Below are positions 28,967 through 33,064 of a DNA stretch of 33,064 nt, in pieces; positions within the stretch are counted from its first letter, which is position 1, and every line of letters begins with the position of its first letter. The stretch is from NCBI GenBank assembly GCA_947461425.1, contig CANHKZ010000011.1, positions 1 to 33,064 on the forward strand. Reading direction: 5' to 3'. The notes below the pieces were generated by a model. The model had not been told where the DNA came from. It saw only the letters and a program-made list of their open reading frames with translations, and made no database searches. The position numbers and the translations under genes were made by a program. The stretch comes from Flavobacteriaceae bacterium. Lineage in GTDB: Bacteria > Bacteroidota > Bacteroidia > Flavobacteriales > Flavobacteriaceae.

Positions 28967-29422
28967 ATGATAACAAATACAGAAAAAAACTGGGCGGCAT
29001 TAACACACGTAAGTGCTTTTGGCCAATATCTTTTCCCGTTAGGAAATTTTGTAATTCCTATAATCATATGGAGTTCCAAAAAAAATGAATCGGAGTTTAT
29101 TGACACCAACGGCAAGCAATGCATTAATTTTCAATTGAGTGTTTTTTTATATTCTTTAATTTTGGGTGCTGTTTTTATACCAACCTTTATTATTACTTTT
29201 TTGAGCCATGTCACCTTTGATGAGTTGATTCACGATAGAAATTTTATTATACGGAATTTTAATTTTGATGATAATATTGGTCTAATTACAACTGGAGCAA
29301 TTGCCATTTTCATTTTGGCAAGTTTAAAAATAGCTGAATTTTTCTTAATTATTCAAGCAGCAGTTAAAACTGCAAATGGAGAAAATTATAGTTATCCTTT
29401 CACCATAAAATTCATGAAATAA
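28967..29422 (+). CDS. DUF4870 domain-containing membrane protein
   Basis: 151 aa; EKNWAALTHVSAFGQYLFPLGNFVIPIIIW...DTNGKQCINFQLSVFLY. Confidence 0.88.
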   Translation: MITNTEKNWAALTHVSAFGQYLFPLGNFVIPIIIWSSKKNESEFIDTNGKQCINFQLSVFLYSLILGAVFIPTFIITFLSHVTFDELIHDRNFIIRNFNFDDNIGLITTGAIAIFILASLKIAEFFLIIQAAVKTANGENYSYPFTIKFMK

Positions 29423-29432
29423 CGGACTCCCC

Positions 29433-29515
29433 TAGCCCCGATTGCAATAAAAATCCTTTTTATGTAGCGTAGCGCAATAAAAAGATTGTAATGGAAAGCG
29501 GGAAATAGCTCTTAA
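29433..29515 (+). repeat. Dispersed intergenic repeat, copy 2
   Basis: TAGCCCCGATTGCAATAAAAATCCTTTTTATGTAGCGTAGCGCAATAAAAAGATTGTAATGGAAAGCGGGAAATAGCTCTTAA; hairpin AATC[C]TTTTTAT (29452-29463) / ATAAAAAGATT (29477-29487). Same termini and bulge as 24597-24676. Confidence 0.85.
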
Positions 29516-29530
29516 CAAAAAATAAAAAAA

Positions 29531-29863
29531 ATGAATATAGAAAACACAAAAGCCCAAATGCGAAAAGGCGTACTCGAGTTTTGCATACTCTCGGTTTTAA
29601 AAGAGAAGTATGCGTATACATCCGAGATACTAGATACCCTAAAAAACGCAAAATTATTGGTAGTAGAGGGAACGATTTATCCGTTATTAACTCGTTTGAA
29701 AAACGATGGTTTGTTAGACTATCGATGGGAAGAATCGACTTCTGGACCGCCAAGAAAATATTATGGTTTGACCGAGGGCGGACAAACATTTTTAAATGAA
29801 TTGAATGGCACCTGGATGGAATTATCGAATGCCGTAAACTTAATCACCAATCAAAACAAATAG
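29531..29863 (+). CDS. PadR-family transcriptional regulator
   Basis: 110 aa; MRKGVLEFCILSVLKEKYAYTSEILDTLKNAKLLVVEGTIYPLLTRLKNDGLLDYRWEESTSGPPRKYYGLTEGG. Confidence 0.95.
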   Translation: MNIENTKAQMRKGVLEFCILSVLKEKYAYTSEILDTLKNAKLLVVEGTIYPLLTRLKNDGLLDYRWEESTSGPPRKYYGLTEGGQTFLNELNGTWMELSNAVNLITNQNK

Positions 29864-29865
29864 TC

Positions 29866-31593
29866 ATGAATAAAACTATAACCATAAATTTAGGCGGAAT
29901 TGTATTCCATATAGACGAAGATGCGTACCAAAAATTATCGCGCTATTTTGACGCCATCAAACGCTCTTTGAATAATTCATCTGGTCAAGACGAAATTATT
30001 AAAGACATTGAAATGCGCATTTCAGAACTACTTAGCGAAAAATTAGGTTCAGACAAGCATGTGATTGGTTTGAGAGAAATCGACGAAGTCATTGCCGTTA
30101 TGGGACAACCTGAAGACTACATCATTGAAGACGAAAATAAAAATGAAGCGGGTTATCATGCATACAAAAAGTCCAAAAAATTATACCGCGATAAAGACAA
30201 AGGAATGATAGGTGGCGTTGCCGCTGGATTAAGTCATTATCTAGGCATTGATGTGGTTTGGATTCGGGTACTTTTACTGTTGTTTTTTGCTGGTTTTGGA
30301 ACAGGAATTTTAGCTTACATCATTTTGTGGATTGCTACCCCTGAAGCGGTAACTACTTCTGAAAAACTAGAAATGACTGGCGAACCAGTAACTATTTCAA
30401 ATATTGAAAAGAAAGTTCGTGAAGAATTTGATTCGGTTTCAGAAAAAATAAAAAATGTAGATTACGATAAATATGGGAACCAAATTAAGTCGGGTGCAGA
30501 AAAATTGGGCAATTCGTTAGGAGACATTATCATGAATATTTTTAAAGTATTTGCTAAATTCTTAGGGGTCATTCTCATTATTTCAGGATTTACTGTTTTG
30601 TTCTTTTTGTTTGTTGGAATTTTTACTTTAGGTACCGGTTATTTTATTGAATTCCCTTGGCAAGAATTTGTCAACGCAGGTAATTTTACAGAATATCCTA
30701 TTTGGGCGTTTGGATTATTAATGTTTTTTGCAGTAGGAATTCCATTCTTTTTCTTGACATTATTAGGATTTAGATTGTTGTCTCCAAACATGAAATCGAT
30801 TGGAAGTATTGCTAAATATACGCTGCTAGCATTATGGATTATTGCCATTGCTATTCTGATTTCGATAGGAATTCAACAAGCCTCTGAAGTAGCTTACGAA
30901 GGTAAGACGGTTCAAAAAGAAACATTGAACATTCTTCCTACTGACACCTTGCAAATCAAGTTCCGATACAATGAAAATTTCACTAACGATATTGATGACA
31001 ATAATAATTTCCGATTTGTTCAAGACAATTCAAAAAATGACTTACTATATTCCAACAATATCCATTTAGAAATTGTTAAAACAGAGGAAAAAGTTCCTTA
31101 CATTCAAATAGAAAGAGAAGCAAGAGGAAGGTCGTTTCAAGAGGCTAAAAAACGAGCTGAAAAAATTCAATTTGGATACAAATTAGAAGGAAACCAATTG
31201 ATTTTAGACAATTATTTATTGACTAACTTAGCGGATAAATTCCGTGATCAAGAAGTGGCTATTTATTTGTATTTGCCTGAAGGAACTCTATTTAAAATGG
31301 ATGAATCAACGCAGCATTATGACGAATCCGACAATGATTTTTTTGATATGCATTTCAGTTCTGATGATTACATTTATAAAGTAAAAAGTACACAAGTTAA
31401 ATGCTTGAATTGTCCAGATAATGAAAACGAAGATGGTATTACAACTGTTACAACAGGATCTATAGAAGAAATTGAGGGAAACGATACAATTGTAACCACA
31501 ACTGTTAAGGTAAATGGTGAAGTAGTAACCATAAATCAATCGGCAAAAAAAGGATTGACCATAAATAAAGAAGGTGTAATTGTAAAAAAATAA
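29866..31593 (+). CDS. PspC domain-containing membrane protein
   Basis: 575 aa; N-terminal domain, then KLYRDKDKGMIGGVAAGLSHYLGIDVVWIRVLLLLFFAGFGTGILAYIILWIATPE (PspC), several TM, DUF2807-like C-terminal region. Confidence 0.9.
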   Translation: MNKTITINLGGIVFHIDEDAYQKLSRYFDAIKRSLNNSSGQDEIIKDIEMRISELLSEKLGSDKHVIGLREIDEVIAVMGQPEDYIIEDENKNEAGYHAYKKSKKLYRDKDKGMIGGVAAGLSHYLGIDVVWIRVLLLLFFAGFGTGILAYIILWIATPEAVTTSEKLEMTGEPVTISNIEKKVREEFDSVSEKIKNVDYDKYGNQIKSGAEKLGNSLGDIIMNIFKVFAKFLGVILIISGFTVLFFLFVGIFTLGTGYFIEFPWQEFVNAGNFTEYPIWAFGLLMFFAVGIPFFFLTLLGFRLLSPNMKSIGSIAKYTLLALWIIAIAILISIGIQQASEVAYEGKTVQKETLNILPTDTLQIKFRYNENFTNDIDDNNNFRFVQDNSKNDLLYSNNIHLEIVKTEEKVPYIQIEREARGRSFQEAKKRAEKIQFGYKLEGNQLILDNYLLTNLADKFRDQEVAIYLYLPEGTLFKMDESTQHYDESDNDFFDMHFSSDDYIYKVKSTQVKCLNCPDNENEDGITTVTTGSIEEIEGNDTIVTTTVKVNGEVVTINQSAKKGLTINKEGVIVKK

Positions 31594-31597
31594 AGTT

Positions 31598-32335
31598 ATG
31601 ATAAAAATTATTACTTGGATTACCAAAATCATCATTGTTGTAATCACTGCATTATTATTTAGTTCGTGTCATTTTGATTACAATTCCTTGAAAGGAAGTG
31701 GAACAATAACGACTGAAAAAAGAAGTATTTCAGAAAAATTTACGGGTATAGATGCAAGCAGTGCTATAGAAGTAACAATTGAGCAAGCAGACAAATTCGA
31801 AGTGATTGTGGAAGCAGATGATAATTTGCAAAATACCATTAAAACAGAAGTCCAAAACGGAAAGTTAGTCATTTCAAATGAGTCCTATATCAACATTCGA
31901 AACGGGACTCGCAAAGTGATTGTAACAATGCCTCTTATCGAAAACTTAGAGGCATCAAGTGCCGCAAGAATTACAAATAAAAATACCTTAAAGGGGAATC
32001 AAGTGTATATCAAATCTTCGAGTGCAGCAACAATTAATTTAGACGGCATAGAGATGGATGCAATTAATTCCAATTCGAGTAGTGGAAGTACTATCAAATT
32101 AAAAGGATTATCCATGAAATTTGAGGCAACGGCATCCAGTGGAAGTTCAATTAATTGTTTCCGATTGTTAGCTAATGCTGTAATTGCAGATGCTTCAAGC
32201 GGATCCAACATACAAGTCCACCCCATAGTTAGTTTGAGAGCTGAAGCTTCAAGCGGTTCGTCTATCAATTATGATATTGTTCCGAAAACTATTGATCAAA
32301 AATCAAGTTCGGGAGGAAGTATAAATCAAGAGTAA
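31598..32335 (+). CDS. Head GIN domain-containing (DUF2807) lipoprotein
   Basis: 245 aa; lipobox LLFSSCHFD, FTGIDASSAIEVTIEQADKFEVIVEADDNLQNTIKTEV, then repeated SSGS.I rungs. Confidence 0.88.
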   Translation: MIKIITWITKIIIVVITALLFSSCHFDYNSLKGSGTITTEKRSISEKFTGIDASSAIEVTIEQADKFEVIVEADDNLQNTIKTEVQNGKLVISNESYINIRNGTRKVIVTMPLIENLEASSAARITNKNTLKGNQVYIKSSSAATINLDGIEMDAINSNSSSGSTIKLKGLSMKFEATASSGSSINCFRLLANAVIADASSGSNIQVHPIVSLRAEASSGSSINYDIVPKTIDQKSSSGGSINQE

Positions 32336-32355
32336 TTATTTATGGATATAACAAG

Positions 32356-32388
32356 AAAAATCATTCAATTATCATGAATGATTTTTTT
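32356..32388. terminator. Terminator after the DUF2807 gene
   Basis: AAAAATCATTCA-attatca-TGAATGATTTTTTT. Confidence 0.82.
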
Positions 32389-32395
32389 ATATTTG
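32388..32395 (+). promoter_or_regulatory. Putative -7 element (TATATTTG) for the last gene
   Basis: TATATTTG begins in the T-run of the terminator, 16 bp upstream of the ATG at 32412. Confidence 0.4.
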
Positions 32396-32411
32396 TAAAA
32401 AATGGTTTGCT

Positions 32412-33064
32412 ATGAAACTAAAAATTTTTCTTTCTGTAATTGCCTTAATTTTTTCATCTTCTATACTAATTGCTCAAAAAGCTGAGAAAATAAAAGGATC
32501 TAAAATAGTAACCTCATCTATAAAAGAGGTCAAGCCATTTAATACTATTGAAGTAGAAGACAATATCGAAATCTATTTAGAAAAAGGAGAAAAAAGCGAA
32601 ATCAAAATTGAAGCAGACGACAATTTGCACGATGTTATCAATTTAGAAGTTCAAGACCAAATACTAATTGTTTCTACTAAAAAAGAAGTACAAAGTTTCA
32701 AAAAATTTTCGATAAAAGTAACTTACACTGATGATTTAAATTTGGTTATTACCAAAGATGAAAGTATTGTTAATGCAATTCAACAAGTTGTTTTGGAAAA
32801 TATCACTTTTAAAGCGTTACACAAATCAAAACTGTTTTTGAATATTAATGCCAATAACTTTAGTCTTCTAGCAGACGATAAATCTAAAGTTGAACTCAAT
32901 CTAAAAGGAGAAAACTGCTTTGTTGAACTAAGTAAAAACACATCACTGAAAGCCTTAGTGAATAGTGTAGATTTTAAATGTGATTTGTACCAAAAAGCTG
33001 CTGCCATTATTGAAGGAGATGCAGATAAAAGTATTTTACGAATTGATAATTCTGCTGAATTGAA
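32412..33064 (+). CDS. Second DUF2807-type secreted protein (truncated by the window edge)
   Basis: Open frame MKLKIFLSVIALIFSSSILIAQKAEKIKGSKIVTSSIKEVKPFNTIEVEDNIEIYLEKGEKSEIKIEADDNLHDVINLEV...; same VEADDNL motif as the upstream gene; no stop before 33064. Confidence 0.8.
   Translation, partial: MKLKIFLSVIALIFSSSILIAQKAEKIKGSKIVTSSIKEVKPFNTIEVEDNIEIYLEKGEKSEIKIEADDNLHDVINLEVQDQILIVSTKKEVQSFKKFSIKVTYTDDLNLVITKDESIVNAIQQVVLENITFKALHKSKLFLNINANNFSLLADDKSKVELNLKGENCFVELSKNTSLKALVNSVDFKCDLYQKAAAIIEGDADKSILRIDNSAEL

Noticed and set aside
29460-29789. 109-aa minus-strand ORF opposite padR
   Set aside because: Antisense to the PadR gene and reads into the repeat; no domain seen.
31306-31647. 113-aa minus-strand Tyr/Phe/Ile-rich ORF over the PspC 3' end
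   Set aside because: Composition matches the antisense of an Asp/Glu/Lys-rich coding segment; overlaps two well-supported genes.

Overview
This 33 kb window is AT-rich chromosomal DNA of a Bacteroidota member, most likely Flavobacterium or a close relative. I base that on GldI, the DUF2807/PspC and cyclophilin-FKBP families, TAnnTTTG-type promoters and GSIII/GSII. Most of it is core genome: mnmA (5' part), a YwqK-like gene, yidC, pyrG, a DUF3820 gene, a periplasmic-binding-fold gene, guaA, a secreted hypothetical, a CLC transporter, a DHH phosphoesterase, gldI plus two cyclophilin-FKBP fusions, a purM-like gene, divergent glutamine synthetases (GSIII and GSII), a DUF1543 gene, two alpha/beta hydrolases, pyrF and prfA. 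Two regions look more accessory: an arsenic cassette (arsR, DUF6428, an arsenate-reductase-like phosphatase, ACR3, then a Cys-rich secreted peptide), and a PadR/PspC/DUF2807 envelope module that runs off the right edge. I saw no CRISPR array, tRNA, rRNA, transposase or phage genes. The least explained structure is a pair of roughly 80-bp dispersed intergenic repeats (24597-24676 on minus, 29433-29515 on plus). They share conserved ends and a hairpin with a conserved bulged C, but the stem sequences differ while pairing is kept. Also worth a look are twin AATACCCCCT boxes in the GSIII/GSII divergent promoter region and the Cys-rich proteins of unknown role around the ars cassette. All product names come from reading the sequence; no database search was run.
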